NCBI GenBank assembly: GCA_034509425.1
Contig: JAVTVJ010000072.1
Coordinates: 5,360,501 to 5,424,500, forward strand
DNA from: Eopsaltria australis
Lineage: Eukaryota; Chordata; Aves; Passeriformes; Petroicidae
Length of the DNA stretch: 64,000 nt
Direction of reading: 5' to 3'
Shown here one piece after another: positions 53,761 through 64,000 of the stretch (positions are counted from its first letter, which is position 1; every line of letters starts with the position of its first letter). The translations under genes were made by a program, and so were the position numbers. The notes below the pieces were generated by a model. It worked only from the letters and a program-made list of their open reading frames with translations. It was not told the DNA's origin and did no database searches.

Positions 53761-53933
53761 TGGGGGGAAGGAGGAGGTAGAAGACTGTTTGGAGTGATGG
53801 TGTTTGTGTTCCCAAGTAACCATTATACGTGATGGGGCCCTGCTCTCCTGGAGATGGCTGAACACCTGCCTGCCCATAGGAGGCGGTGAATTAATTCCTT
53901 GATTTGCTTGCATGCGTGGCTTTTGCTTTCCCT

Positions 53934-53939
53934 ATTAAA
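53934..53939 (+). terminator. Polyadenylation signal (ATTAAA) of the ERVL-type LTR
   Basis: CCTATTAAACTGTCTTTAAG is the expected R-region end, followed by T-rich sequence. Confidence 0.6.
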
Positions 53940-54062
53940 CTGTCTTTAAGTCCACACATAAGTTTTTTATCTTTTATCCTTCTGATTTTCTCCCTGACCT
54001 GGTGGGGTAGTGAGCAATTGGCTGTGTGGGGCTTGGCTGCTGGCTGCGGTTAAAGCACGACA

Positions 54063-56852
54063 ATGAGTTAGATTCTCTTCTCCAGTGCAAGTGAACTCAC
54101 AGCCTTCCACTTATCAATGCACCTGAGACCTGCATGCTCTTAAAGCCATTAAAGTTCACACCCCACCATGCATTATTCCTGCCAAAACCAAACCTTTACA
54201 TCTTTTATTTATCTAATACACCTAATTTTCAGAGGTAGATTTTATAACTGAAAGCATATTTGTACATCCAACTCCTCTTTGTAAATTAGACTGCACATAT
54301 TTTTAAATTCAAATAGCCTTTTGAAGAGCTATGTCCCTACAAATACCTGTTATTTTCATGAACATGAAACACAAGGAGCTTGCAAACTGTGTGAAAGATA
54401 AGAGTTTAATGATAATCATCTAGCTGTGAGACTGAGGCTCAGGCTGTTCACTGGGAACAGCTGTGCCTGTAGTACAGCTCAGGAGTATAACAACCCACAA
54501 CAAAGCACTGAGGCATAAAAACCCACTTCCTTCATACAGATAGGAAAGAAACCAAACAAACTATGTTTTCTGATCTATGTCTGGGGAATTTTGCCTGCGT
54601 AGCACTCACATTTTCAGTGCAAACCCAAACAGACAATTTTGTTTTATTTCTTGCTTGCCTTAGGGGACTTCTTCACTCTACAAAGAGAGCCAAACCCAGA
54701 AAATTAGTTAGACTTTCTGAGGTAGGTTCATTTAATCTTTATTTTTCTTCCTAAATGAGAAGGATAAGCCACTGTCTTTTAGTCCCTGCTTGACATTTCT
54801 GAGTAACAGGATGGGTTAGTAAATACCTATTTCTAGAATAACAGAATGGATATGCTTCCATAGTGAATCTCTGGAGAAAAGAGTTGCCACTGAGTGGTTA
54901 TAAGGAAGCTTCCTGCCCAGTTATCTATCCCAATAACTGTATCTGTCTATCACCTGCCTGAAGAGAGCTTAGTTGCTCCATTGAGTCCTATTGTTAAACT
55001 GTTAAATTGACTCAATTTCTATCTGAAGAAAACATGTAAGTCCATGTCCAGGTAAACTGCAGGTCATATTTGGCTTGTAGTGCTTTTCAGTTAGCAAACT
55101 CAGTAAACTAAAAAATTCATCATGTGCCAATTGTATGTCTTATTATAGGACTTGGTTGACACCACCCCCAAGCAGGCATACGTAGGCGTCACAAAACTCA
55201 GTGCTGACACTTGGGTCTCCAATTTTCTAACCTCTTTGCACTTATTTCTAAATATTCTCTCCACTGGGCATCCAGATGCTTTTCCAGATGTCATGCAAAC
55301 TAAAGAGCCATTAAGAGCCCTTCTTCCCTTATTCTCTTTCTTCCTATCTCCTGCAAGCATCTTCTTTCTGCTGCTGTTAGAACATGAACACTTAGCTATC
55401 TTTGCTAGATGGCTACACATTCCTAGGTTTATCAGCCCTCATAAACAAATCCACCATCTTGTACACAGGATCCTTGTCCAAGTATTCTGCTGTTCTGTAT
55501 GCCAGTTGCCTACTCCCTACCATGCAAACACCATGCACCATCATTCACAACACCTTATTTATTTCATTGGGTTCATTCTTACTGCCATTTTTTAAAATTT
55601 AAGTAAAGAAGGGCTTGACTAGGTAAGTGAGGAGCTCTGACATTTCTCTCTCATTTTTACTTCTGTTTTCAGGACTGTTTAAAGAAAAAGGTGGTTATGA
55701 CCTTAGGTTCCTCAATTTCCCCCCGAAATAGAACCACTGTTTAGATTTGCTCTTATGTATACATGTCCTTGGTTCTGATGGGGTTCTTACTATGTGATGT
55801 AAAAATTCAAATCAATTGAGTGGTTTAAATCTCTTCTGAAAAAGTCTTTAGCTGTAAGAAAGGATCATCATCTTTCTACTATTTTTAGTGTTCTAGTAAA
55901 TTAACATCATCCTGCTTTACACAGTTCCACTGTGGATGTCTTTCTGCATCAGGGGAAGATGCACAGTTTTAAACATTTTCAGTAGTTTTACATTCCTTAG
56001 ATTAGGCTGCAAAGTATCAAGCTGCTGTTGTCAACTTGCCAAAAAAAGAGTCTGGTTCCTTTTCCCTTTCATTTTAGGGACTGGGAGAAGTTATTTGCTT
56101 TTTGAGAGGTCCCTTGTCAACTCTTTTAAAGAGCTTGAAGTGAACCATAAGCCATGAAATGCCTGGCTAGGAAGAAATATATTTATCAAGATCTAACATC
56201 TGGATATCTTGCAAGATGCCATGATCTCTTCCCAATTTATCATCTGTGCGTTAGCATGATTTAAAACTGAGTTGCTTTTAATTGGTTTTGGATCTTATTT
56301 ATTATTATTTATTTATCGCATCAAAGGGATGTTCAGGATCTCCAGTTCTGGAACTTTACCCTGATGTGCAATAAGACACAACACAAACCAGAAAGTGTCT
56401 TTGTGATTGAAATTGTGTATCACAACATGATTTATTTTTCTAAGAGTTATCTGAAATTCATAGCTATTATTTCCAAAGTCCTATGCAAAGTAATTTCAAG
56501 TTAAAATATATAACAAGTAGGAACTAAAAGGAAATCTGCCAATGTTCTAAAAGAAACAAATAAAATTCTTATCTGCATGATTACCTACAAAATCCTACAT
56601 ACATGCCATGGAATTAGACATAATTCCAGGATCTGGAATTATGTTTGCAACAACAGAGAGGTGTTTGCTTGCAGACTGTATGGATATCTGCTGACTGAAG
56701 TCCCCTGCAAGAGCTTGAGAAAGTTATTATTTTGTTGTCAATACTTTGTTAAAAAGAAAGGGAGCTGAAACACAACAGGGTAAGGGAGGAAAGATCCCTT
56801 TCCACTAAGACACTTGTGAACTTCAGGATCTTATAGGTCACTACACCTTTCA
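54063..56852. other. Unique noncoding stretch
   Basis: No gene or repeat family is recognised. There is an ATT/ATTT run near 56294-56316. The plus-strand frame at 55152-55595 (147 codons) has no domain and overlaps an opposing open frame. Confidence 0.5.
56294..56316. repeat. (ATT)n/(ATTT)n short microsatellite
   Basis: TTATTTATTATTATTTATTT is a low-complexity run with no evident function. Confidence 0.8.
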
Positions 56853-57233
56853 TGTGGTTTCACGCCTTTTTCTGGTCTTAGGAAATAAAGGCTCAGACAC
56901 AGTGAAATGGTTGGGGGTTGTTTACCTCGGTATTTTAATAGGATCCCGTTCGATGGCTTCTGCCGTCCAGGTAGAACACGCCGCAAAACCCCTGTCCCCC
57001 CAGTTCGAGTATACAATTAAAGACTCTACACATTAGCATATCTACCAGGAGGGCCCAATAAGGGGCCTGGGTGGGCTAACTTCTAGTTTACAAAATCTGT
57101 CTTACTAGGAGACCTTGAGGGCTCACGAAAACAGGGTGTTTGGTCTCTAACTCTACATGGCTTCAGGGGTGTTTAGTCTACTGGCCTGCTAAACACCATG
57201 AAACCCGGCTAAACTACCACCTAAAGCATCACA
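56853..57233 (-). mobile_element. Probable retroviral LTR, family unresolved
   Basis: A GC- and CpG-raised block about 380 bp long stands out from AT-rich flanks. Its plus-strand edges, TGTGGTTTCACG and AAGCATCACA, give TGTG...CACA inverted ends. On the minus strand it has a TATA-like TTTAATTGTATAC near 57015, then a GC-rich run, then ATTAAA near 56933, which is the usual LTR order. The flanks (TTTCA and AGTAT) do not form a target duplication, so the edges may be off or one side may be lost. ERV1-like origin is possible, and the family is unknown to me. Confidence 0.5.
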
Positions 57234-58109
57234 AGTATGCATGCTAATACTTGTGAATGTAGGGAACAGTGTAAGAAATATTCAGGAGAAAAGCAGAAAA
57301 AATCCTTCAGGCATCAGGTTAATAGATGTCAGACCCTAATACACAGAGCTCCTTAACTAAATTAGCACAGAGACATGATCCTCAAACTGTGCATTGATAC
57401 TACATTATGATAGCACGCTTACCATGAAAAAACTCTGCTATACTCTGGTATTTCCCTTGGCTGCATATGTACTACAGACTACAATTTCATTCAGAATTTC
57501 TGATTAAGATTTATCAGTAAAAGTTGCTGTTCTTGTTTGCATGGGTAATTTCCTTACTTTGCTTATCAGGTTTGAGAAACTTTTGTCTACAGCTCAAAAA
57601 TGCCCTGTAATATCATTTTAGATCTGTCCAGGGAAACCTTTAATGAACTAGAAGTGTCAAGTATCACCCTATTTCATATAACAGTTTAATATTCAGAATG
57701 AATATTACAGGCAAATGGATTAGTTTTCCTTGATGTTTATGAAGTTGCTGTAAAAGCAGATGGATAATCACTATAGCAACTCAGCACATAAGGAGAGACA
57801 TTGAAAAGCGTTCCATAATCAGCACTGTGACCTTGACAGCTCTCACTTCCAATTGCCTGAGCAATATTTTTCATCCGTTGTAATCAGGCAAATTTCTTGC
57901 ATACCAGTAAAGCTAGTGGGACTATCCCAAGACACACTCTGTGTTGGAGTGAACAAATCTAAGAAAGGTCATGCATCTCAGTTCAAGATATTTTATTCTG
58001 TTTTCCCCTTTGGCATCTCATATATTTTTGTATTTCAAACTTAGTACACTGAAATAATTAAGTAACAAATGGATTTCATCCATCAAATTTTGTAAGACAC
58101 TGTCTCTCA
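57234..58109. other. Unique noncoding stretch
   Basis: Nothing recognisable is seen. Confidence 0.5.
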
Positions 58110-59115
58110 AAGGTTCTTCATGGACAAACTGAGACAAGCAGGCTGGATAAATGGACCACCAGATGAGCTGAGAACAGCCTGACCTGCCAAGCTCAGAGGA
58201 TTGCTGTAAGTGACAAGACCTCCAGCTGGAGATTCGTCAGTAGTGGTGTACCCCAAAGGCTGGTGCTGGGACCAGTATTATGTAACAGTGTCATTGACTA
58301 CCGGAATAATGGGACTGAAGGCAGCTTTGGTAGGTTTGTAGATGATATGAAACTTTTTAGCAGTGGCTGGTTCACTACAGAGTCATGTTGTCACTCAGAG
58401 GGGCACTGACAGTCTGCAGAAACTGAGAGAAGACTCGTGAAGTTCAACAAAAGAAAATGCCCAGTCCTGTTCCTGAGGGAATGGCCTCGTGCAAAAGTAC
58501 AGGTTTGGACAGAATGACTGAAAAGCAGCTTGACAGGAGAGGACCTGGGTGTCTTGGTGGACACGAAATTAAACATGAGCAAGCAATTAATCCTTGGTGT
58601 AAAGGGTATCAATACTACCCTGGCCTGTGACAGGAAAATTGTTGCCAATAGGTCAAGGGAGATGAGTTTCCCCTTCTACACAGCATCAGTGAGACACATC
58701 TGGAGACTGAGTCCAGTGCAAGGAAGATATGGACTTACTGCAGCAAGTTGGAAAAGGGTCAGAAAGATTATTAAAGCACTGAAAATACGTTGTATGAGAA
58801 AAGGCAGAGTCAGCTGGAGCCTGATGTGGGGAGTGGTAAAAAAGGATGAAACTATTCAGAATCAGTGACAGGACAGAAGCAACAATAAGCAGAAAATTAA
58901 TTATGAAAATTTCAACTCAAGAATAAGGAAAAAATCTAAACACCGTTCTGTGTGGATGGTTCAACACTGAACAAAACTGTCTTCCAGCCTTTAAGATGTT
59001 CAAAACCCAAGTGGACATGGCCCTGAGCAACCTGCCCTTGGTGACCCTACTCTAAGCAGAGGGGTTGACTAGACCATTTCCAGGTGTGCCATTCAACCTC
59101 AGTGACTGATTGTGT
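58110..59115 (+). repeat. CR1 LINE fragment, RT part to 3' end
   Basis: Sequence from the palm of the CR1 reverse transcriptase runs through the thumb to the 3' region. It ends in GTGGACATGGCCCTGAGCAA and TGGTGACCCTACTCTAAGCA, a CR1 3' pattern. The usual terminal tail repeats are nearly unrecognisable (GTGACTGATTGTGTG). The copy is old, with scattered stops and frame shifts, and is truncated at its 5' end. Confidence 0.88.
58120..58870 (+). pseudogene. CR1 reverse transcriptase remnant
   Basis: In shifting plus frames the RT landmarks can be followed. SSGVPQ-type sequence lies near 58234 (here SSGVPQRLVLGPVLCN). The catalytic box appears as FVDDMKLF at 58335-58358, where CR1 usually has FADDTKLF; the aspartate pair is kept. 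LVKFNKRKCPVLFL-like sequence is near 58435. TGEDLGVLVDTKLNMSKQ is near 58533-58586, and NRSREMSFPFYTASVRHIW follows. The intact enzyme copies CR1 RNA at a nicked target. Stops and frame shifts show that this is a dead fragment. Confidence 0.85.
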
Positions 59116-61080
59116 GCTAATGCATTGTGATAAGACTCAAACAGAAGGAGGTGATATCTGTTTTACTCCAATTAATCTACACATCTCCAACTGTCCAGAG
59201 ATCTTCATCTTTCCTGTAGTAGGCCAGCCTAATATCAATACTGCACCCTGTTCTGCTGCTCTTCTCATGAACTGGGATCATTATATAACTTTGTAATGGG
59301 AACAGAAATGAAAAAAAAAATTATATCACATTATCAGTAAGATTTGTGGAAGGAAGAAAGGAAAAAGAAGAAATGAGACCCAGCACAACTTTCTAGCAAC
59401 TGGTATGTGTATACCTTCCCTCTGGAAAGGTCTGTTTCCAGCTCCCGAGGGAGCAGGCAAGTATGTTTTGCTGTGGATCTACAGGCTGAGGACATGAACT
59501 AGCCTAACTTTACCATAATAGGATTACAAGTGAGAAACTAGAGATATCTCATTGGCTTAGCTGACTACTTTACAAGTCATTTGGGCATGTGATGACCAGT
59601 TTGCATAAAAATTTCAAAGGATTATATTTTCTTAGAATTTTTGGTGTTTTTTAATATTCAGCTGAGGTGAAATTATCACATGAACAGGCCTTAGAACATT
59701 CCACAGATTATCAAGGGAATCCTGAGTATTTATTTAGTGCTCAGAGGAATTTATGTGCAAAGCGATGTGGGCTTGTTTCTTTCTTGCATAAACACAAATA
59801 CTGAAAAATCAAGTTAAGGAATTCAAGGTAAGGAAGGTGGCTGGCAGCAGAGAGTGGCAATGCCTTACTCCAGCAAAGAGAAGGAGCCTCTCTTATTTTT
59901 TGTGTTTGTGCTCCCAGCTGAAAAGAAAAAAATACTTTGGTGTACATTCAAACATTAAAAATTAATAACCTTGTCTTAATTTAAAAATTTCCATATTAAT
60001 GAGATCTTGGATAAGGTTTTTGTTTTACAGTCAGGCCAGCAACAATAGATAACAAAAACCCTTATTAAAAACGGCGTCAAGAACTTCTTCACACCCCAGC
60101 TGTTCTTCAAATAAAGATAAAATTTCTAGCTTGTTGTACTGAGCTGACTAATGGAAGCTTTCCTGACTGACAGTAAAGATGCACTGCTATCACTTGTTTG
60201 TGCATAGGGGATGAATTACCCTTGTTTCACAGTAGAAATATTTTTTTTGCTTAAAATAAACTTATATTTTTTAAGGAAGTAAGGAGTCATTTACAGCAGA
60301 ACTTGTCATGCTGAGAAATGCATAACTCTTCCTTGAACAGTGTCAGAGTTTGATGCTACAACACCATGAATGTCCCTGGGATTTCCTGGAGTTAATTTGA
60401 TCTGAAAAGCCAAGAGGCTCCATGGTAATCTTATCACAGACAGCAACCTCCATGTATTCCTTTTGATTATGGTGAAACAAAAAACACATGGGAGAAATAC
60501 CACAATTCAAATACAATTTTGTATCTGAGTATCTGAGAATTGAAGTAATGAAAGGAGCAATGGAGGCACAGGCCTTGTGTTTTGATGTAAAGATGAGAAA
60601 TAAGAAATTCAGCTCCCTGAAGTAACTGCACATTGCACATTGCCAGTGGATAGTTTATCCCCAGGGTGCTTTCTTCAATGCCATTGAGTGCTCACTACAT
60701 GGTCCAAACATGGTCTAAATGAGCAAACTGCTCATTTGCCTAAACCAATACAGAAATCACACGCATAAGCAGTCACAGAATGTCTTGTATCTGTAGCTTG
60801 TTTTAAGTATAACAGACATGCATATGAGCATCTTCCAATGGTCTTGACCGTAGAAATATTTGGGTTTGAAATAATAATTAAAAATGTGTGGACAATATGA
60901 AGATAAAAATATTACTTCATGTTTATTTTGGTCTTTTTCAGATCAGAAGAATACTTGCCTGGTAGTGATCATGTGTAGCCTTTAGAAGCATAAATAAATA
61001 AAAGCAATAGTGTGGTCAGAAGGACCAGGGCAGTGACTGTCCCCCTGCACTCGACACAAGTAAAATTACGCCTCAAATAA
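59116..61080. other. Unique noncoding stretch
   Basis: No gene or repeat is recognised in this AT-rich interval. Confidence 0.5.
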
Positions 61081-61190
61081 TGTTGCAGTGAGTTGATCTT
61101 GGCTGGACACCAAGTGCTCACCATACTACTCTAACATTCCCCCTCCTCAGCAAGACAGAAGAAAATGTGAAAGTAAAAATACTTGCAGGT
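61081..61190 (-). mobile_element. 3' end fragment of an avian ERV LTR
   Basis: TGTTGCAGTGAGTTGATCTT followed by GGCTGGACACCAAGTGCTCA and TCCCCCTCCTCAGCAAGACA match, in reverse complement, the 3' end of the same avian LTR family whose 5' end lies at 23235, as I remember it. Similarity fades by about 61190. The rest of that LTR is absent. Confidence 0.6.
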
Positions 61191-61339
61191 CCATGTAGGG
61201 CAGTTTCCTAAAGCAAAAATGAAAAGTTGCACACATGCAAGCTAAGGAAGTAGAGATCTTGCTCTCTAATTCCCATCAGCAGGTGATGTTATGCCACTTC
61301 TTGGGAAGCAGAGATTCAGAACATATGTTGTTGCTCCAC
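61191..61339. other. Unassigned sequence between two LTR fragments
   Basis: It could be a diverged part of either neighbouring LTR. No clear match is seen. Confidence 0.35.
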
Positions 61340-61673
61340 AAAATGAACATAAAAAAACTAATGCTCCCCCTTTCACCTCCTTTTTCTTAACCTTTATATC
61401 TGAGCAGATGTCACAAGGTATGGAATATCCCTTTGGCCAGTTTGGTTCAGCTGGCCTAGCGGAGTCCCCTCCCAGCACCTTGCCCACCCCTGGCCAACTG
61501 ATGGAGGGGCAGAATGTTGGAGACATCACCGATGCTGTGCCGGCCCTGCTCTGCGGTACCCAAAACACTGGTGTGTCATCAACACCTTTAAACATGCCAA
61601 TGCCAAGCACAGCACTGAGGGGGCTGCTGTGGGGAAAATTAACTTCATCCCAGCTAGACCCAAAATAAATGCA
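61340..61673 (-). mobile_element. ERVL-type LTR, 5' (U3) part
   Basis: Read on the minus strand it parallels the LTR at 53493: AACTGGCCAAAGGGATATTC, then GTGACATCTGC and a TATA box (AGATATAAAGG, plus strand near 61392). The far end has GAAAATTAACTTCATCCCAG on the plus strand, the complement of the LTR's start. The R/U5 half is not recognisable. It keeps a better TATA sequence than the copy at 53493. The minus-strand open frame over 61266-61835 crosses this LTR and the adjacent CR1 and is not a gene. Confidence 0.75.
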
Positions 61674-61676
61674 TTC

Positions 61677-61960
61677 GGTTCTGGGCCCCTCAATACAAGA
61701 GGCAAATGGCCTAAAGTTGCACCAGGGCATGCTTAGGTTAGGTACTAGGAAAAATTTCTTCACTGAAATGGTGGTCAGGCAATGGAACAGGCTGCTCAGG
61801 GAACTGGTAGAATCACCATCCCTAGAAATGTTCAAAATACATGTGGATGAGACACTTGGGGGTATGATTTAGTGGTGAATATAGTGGTGCTGGGTTAATG
61901 GTTTGACTCTATGGTGCTGGAATGTATTTTTCCACCTTAATTATTCTATGATTCTATGAT
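61677..61960 (+). repeat. CR1 LINE 3' end, internally deleted
   Basis: It begins with GGTTCTGGGCCCCTCAATAC, from the end of ORF2, and passes within about 20 bp to CAAATGGCCTAAAGTTGCAC of the 3' region, skipping the intervening sequence. It then runs through TTCTTCACTGAAATGGTGGT and CAGGCAATGGAACAGGCTGC to a well-preserved tail, ATTATTCTATGATTCTATGA. The intact tail suggests that it is younger than the other CR1 copies here. Confidence 0.93.
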
Positions 61961-64000
61961 CAGGCTCCAAGCCATCTCCCACACTGAGAGCTCCAGGATT
62001 TTTCTCCTGCCCCTGAGAGAGCTGCCAGCTTCAGAACCAGTTCCCTCCATCTTCACCCAGGGCCATCAAATTCCCCCTCATGGAGACACTCATCTTGATC
62101 ACAGAAAATCACCTGCTGGCAGTTCCAGTTCTGTGGCTCACTCTTCTACACTTGGCAGGGAGATCAGGACAGTTTGCAGGGTAGGGTCTCCTTCAAAAGC
62201 ATGTGATGCCTATAGATAGCAAAGATAGTCAGAGCTCATAGCTATCTGGCTAGCATATATTACACTCATTTTATTGCCTCTAATAGGCTGTGGGGCTACA
62301 TGAATTGGCATCTATTAGTAAACATGGAGCATGGTAACTTGAGCTCTGGGTTTGATTTGAAATTCAATGATTGTTGACATATTTAAAAAGCAGGTCTCCA
62401 GATATACCCTGTCATTTTGTTCATGACCTCACTGGCAACTGCACAGGTCCACATACAATGCGTGGATGTAAACCTTAACAAAAACATTATATTATCTAAC
62501 CTCACCCTGTTATTCCAGGTTGTTCTCTTTTCCCCTTTTTGTACGTACAATTGGAGCAGACTAACTGCCTTACAGTTCAATATTAATTCTTGCTTATTAA
62601 TAAAGCCTGAAAATTTTATTACAATGGGAGCTTTATTAAAATAGCCTTCTGAAATAATTAAGATGTAAAGATATTAATAAAACCACACTCCTAAACAGCT
62701 ACATGAATATATTCATCACCTTTAGAAACTCTTCAAAGAACCTTGGATGTTTTATTTCCATTTTACTGTTTAGAAAATAGTGTTAAAAAGCTTAATTCGC
62801 TTTCTCAAGGTCACACATTTAAGTTACTGACAGAGTGGCGATTGCAGGGTAGAAAAGCCAAGGCACTGAATGCTAGCGACCACAGCACTGGCACTGGTGC
62901 CCTCAGCCTAATCAGTGCTTTCCTACTCTTGGGATAAATATAGCAGGTTGTTTTTTCCCTTTTCCCCTAAAGAAAGAGATGATCTGCAATTTCTGCTGGC
63001 TGCTGTGAATTTGGTTTGCTGGAGCTTTGGTGGCTGAAAATGAACCAGCAGCAGGTGGCAGCAGTTTGTCACGCTTCCAGCCTCCTCTGGGTTCACAGGC
63101 AACAGTTTCTGGCCACATAAATGACTTTTTGCCTCCTGGATTTGTTCTGTATTTTTGCACAAAAGAGCTTTGATTCTTCTGAAAAGGTTTTCTACCAGAA
63201 TTCAAAGAAAGCTTGGTACTGGGCAGGTCCTGGTGATGCCAGGTATGCCCAGCCACATATTCTGGCTTCCTTAGGAGACTGCCCTTGGATGCAGAAAACA
63301 GTGACATTCTAGGAATCTTGGGTACACTGAGGAAGAAAGGGGCATATACATATTCAGTCAGTCTCTTGGGTACCCCAAGAGTATCCTGAATTACATGCGA
63401 TGATCAGAATTACTTATGCAGACTTCTAAAGCAAGACTATAAAGCACTAAAATATTCCCTATGGAGTGAACCTATTAATTGCAGTGCTTAAGTGTTACAT
63501 TTTGCTGCATCGAAATACATGCCAGTAATGTATTTTTTGTTTATTTCCAATTAACATGCATGGTTTCTCCCTTCTTAACTTGCACTTTATAACACAAGCA
63601 GTGTCTCAAGGATATGTAAGCTAATTGTTTTGCACTGAAATGGCCGTGTTTTTCATCTGTTAGCTACAGTTACTGTGTGCAGGAATGCTGTTAAAACCTT
63701 GGTAAACATTATTAAACACAAAAAGAATGATGATAGTCAATGAGCACTAAGCTATGGACTAATGGAATGATGCATGCTACAATGTAAGAACAAGGGGGAA
63801 CAACAAAAGGAATTCCACACTTGCAAGGAAGCTGAGCTTTGTGAAATCTTTAAAGATAAATTCAGCAGGGTAAAGAGCCATTATGCACATGCTGCAAGTT
63901 CTGCTTCTTAGTAGAAAAAGCTGGTTCTGAGAACCCTAGTAAAAACACCTATTTTCATGTCCTTACCAGGGGGAAAAAAGGTACAAAATCTTTTATACAT
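61961..64000. other. Unique noncoding stretch to window end
   Basis: No gene or transposable element is recognised. Open frames near 62912-63312 overlap on both strands and lack domains. Confidence 0.5.

Larger units (their letters stand above)
53493..54062 (+). mobile_element. ERVL-type solo LTR with near-perfect 5-bp TSD
   Basis: The block begins TGTGCTAGTTTGGGCTGGGG and ends GGTTAAAGCACGACA, the hallmark termini of a widespread avian ERVL-like LTR as I remember it. Flanks are ATAAG (53488-53492) and ATGAG (54063-54067), one mismatch in five. Internal landmarks in order are ACAGCCAGGACAGGTGCCCC, CAAAGGGATATTCC, a CRE-like ATGACATCATG, a TATA-like TACATATAG at 53752, and ATTAAA at 53934 followed by CTGTCTTTAAG. 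No internal viral genes remain. The mismatch in the duplication and the degraded TATA suggest an older insertion than the LTR at 42799. Confidence 0.88.

Noticed and set aside
53488..54067. Possibility of a full provirus extending beyond the ERVL-type LTR
   Set aside because: Flanks carry a near-matching 5-bp duplication and no viral coding sequence, so it is a solo LTR.
55152..55595. 147-codon plus-strand open frame
   Set aside because: No domain, an opposing open frame over the same bases, and composition typical of chance.
61266..61835. 189-codon minus-strand open frame, the longest in the window
   Set aside because: It runs across an ERVL-type LTR and into an adjacent CR1 read antisense, so it is not a gene.

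Overview
The window looks like intergenic or deep-intronic DNA from a bird. The evidence is a set of CR1 LINE copies with the avian 3'-end signature (an 8-bp-type tail ending in repeated ATTCTATG units, read as its reverse complement in minus-strand copies) and several solo or fragmentary avian retroviral LTRs. Base composition is AT-rich and even, like a macrochromosome gene desert. The number and good preservation of the LTRs suggest a songbird, but that is inference. I saw no bacterial or viral gene organisation, no tRNA or rRNA gene, no CRISPR array and no complete protein-coding gene.

Layout. Positions 1-33,200 are mostly unique AT-rich sequence broken by short CR1 pieces (about 5,880; 9,190; 10,580; 21,150; 23,260) and an LTR fragment near 23,020-23,235. 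From 33,190 to 35,243 lies a minus-strand CR1 that keeps endonuclease and linker coding sequence and the 3' end but has lost most of the reverse transcriptase. An 84-bp remnant joining the two ends of an ERVL-type LTR follows at 35,630. A long AG/GAAA microsatellite sits at 39,583-39,726. The right half holds the clearest retroviral insertions: a 619-bp solo LTR with a perfect 6-bp target duplication (42,799-43,417), a 1,639-bp LTR with a perfect 5-bp duplication (49,118-50,756), a 570-bp ERVL-type LTR with a near-perfect 5-bp duplication (53,493-54,062), and an LTR-like block at 56,853-57,233. A decayed CR1 reverse-transcriptase fragment (58,110-59,115) and a cluster of two LTR pieces plus a CR1 tail (61,081-61,960) complete the list.

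No genes act together here: everything recognisable is inactive transposable-element sequence. The most gene-like leads are a 153-nt open segment bounded by good splice-site matches (41,320-41,472, plus strand) and a GC-raised open stretch at 16,645-17,013. Neither could be matched to a known protein by eye, and both may be chance. I did not find a convincing undescribed system. The best leads are architectural: an LTR with an apparently very long R region, an LTR deletion derivative, an internally deleted CR1, and several perfect inverted repeats.
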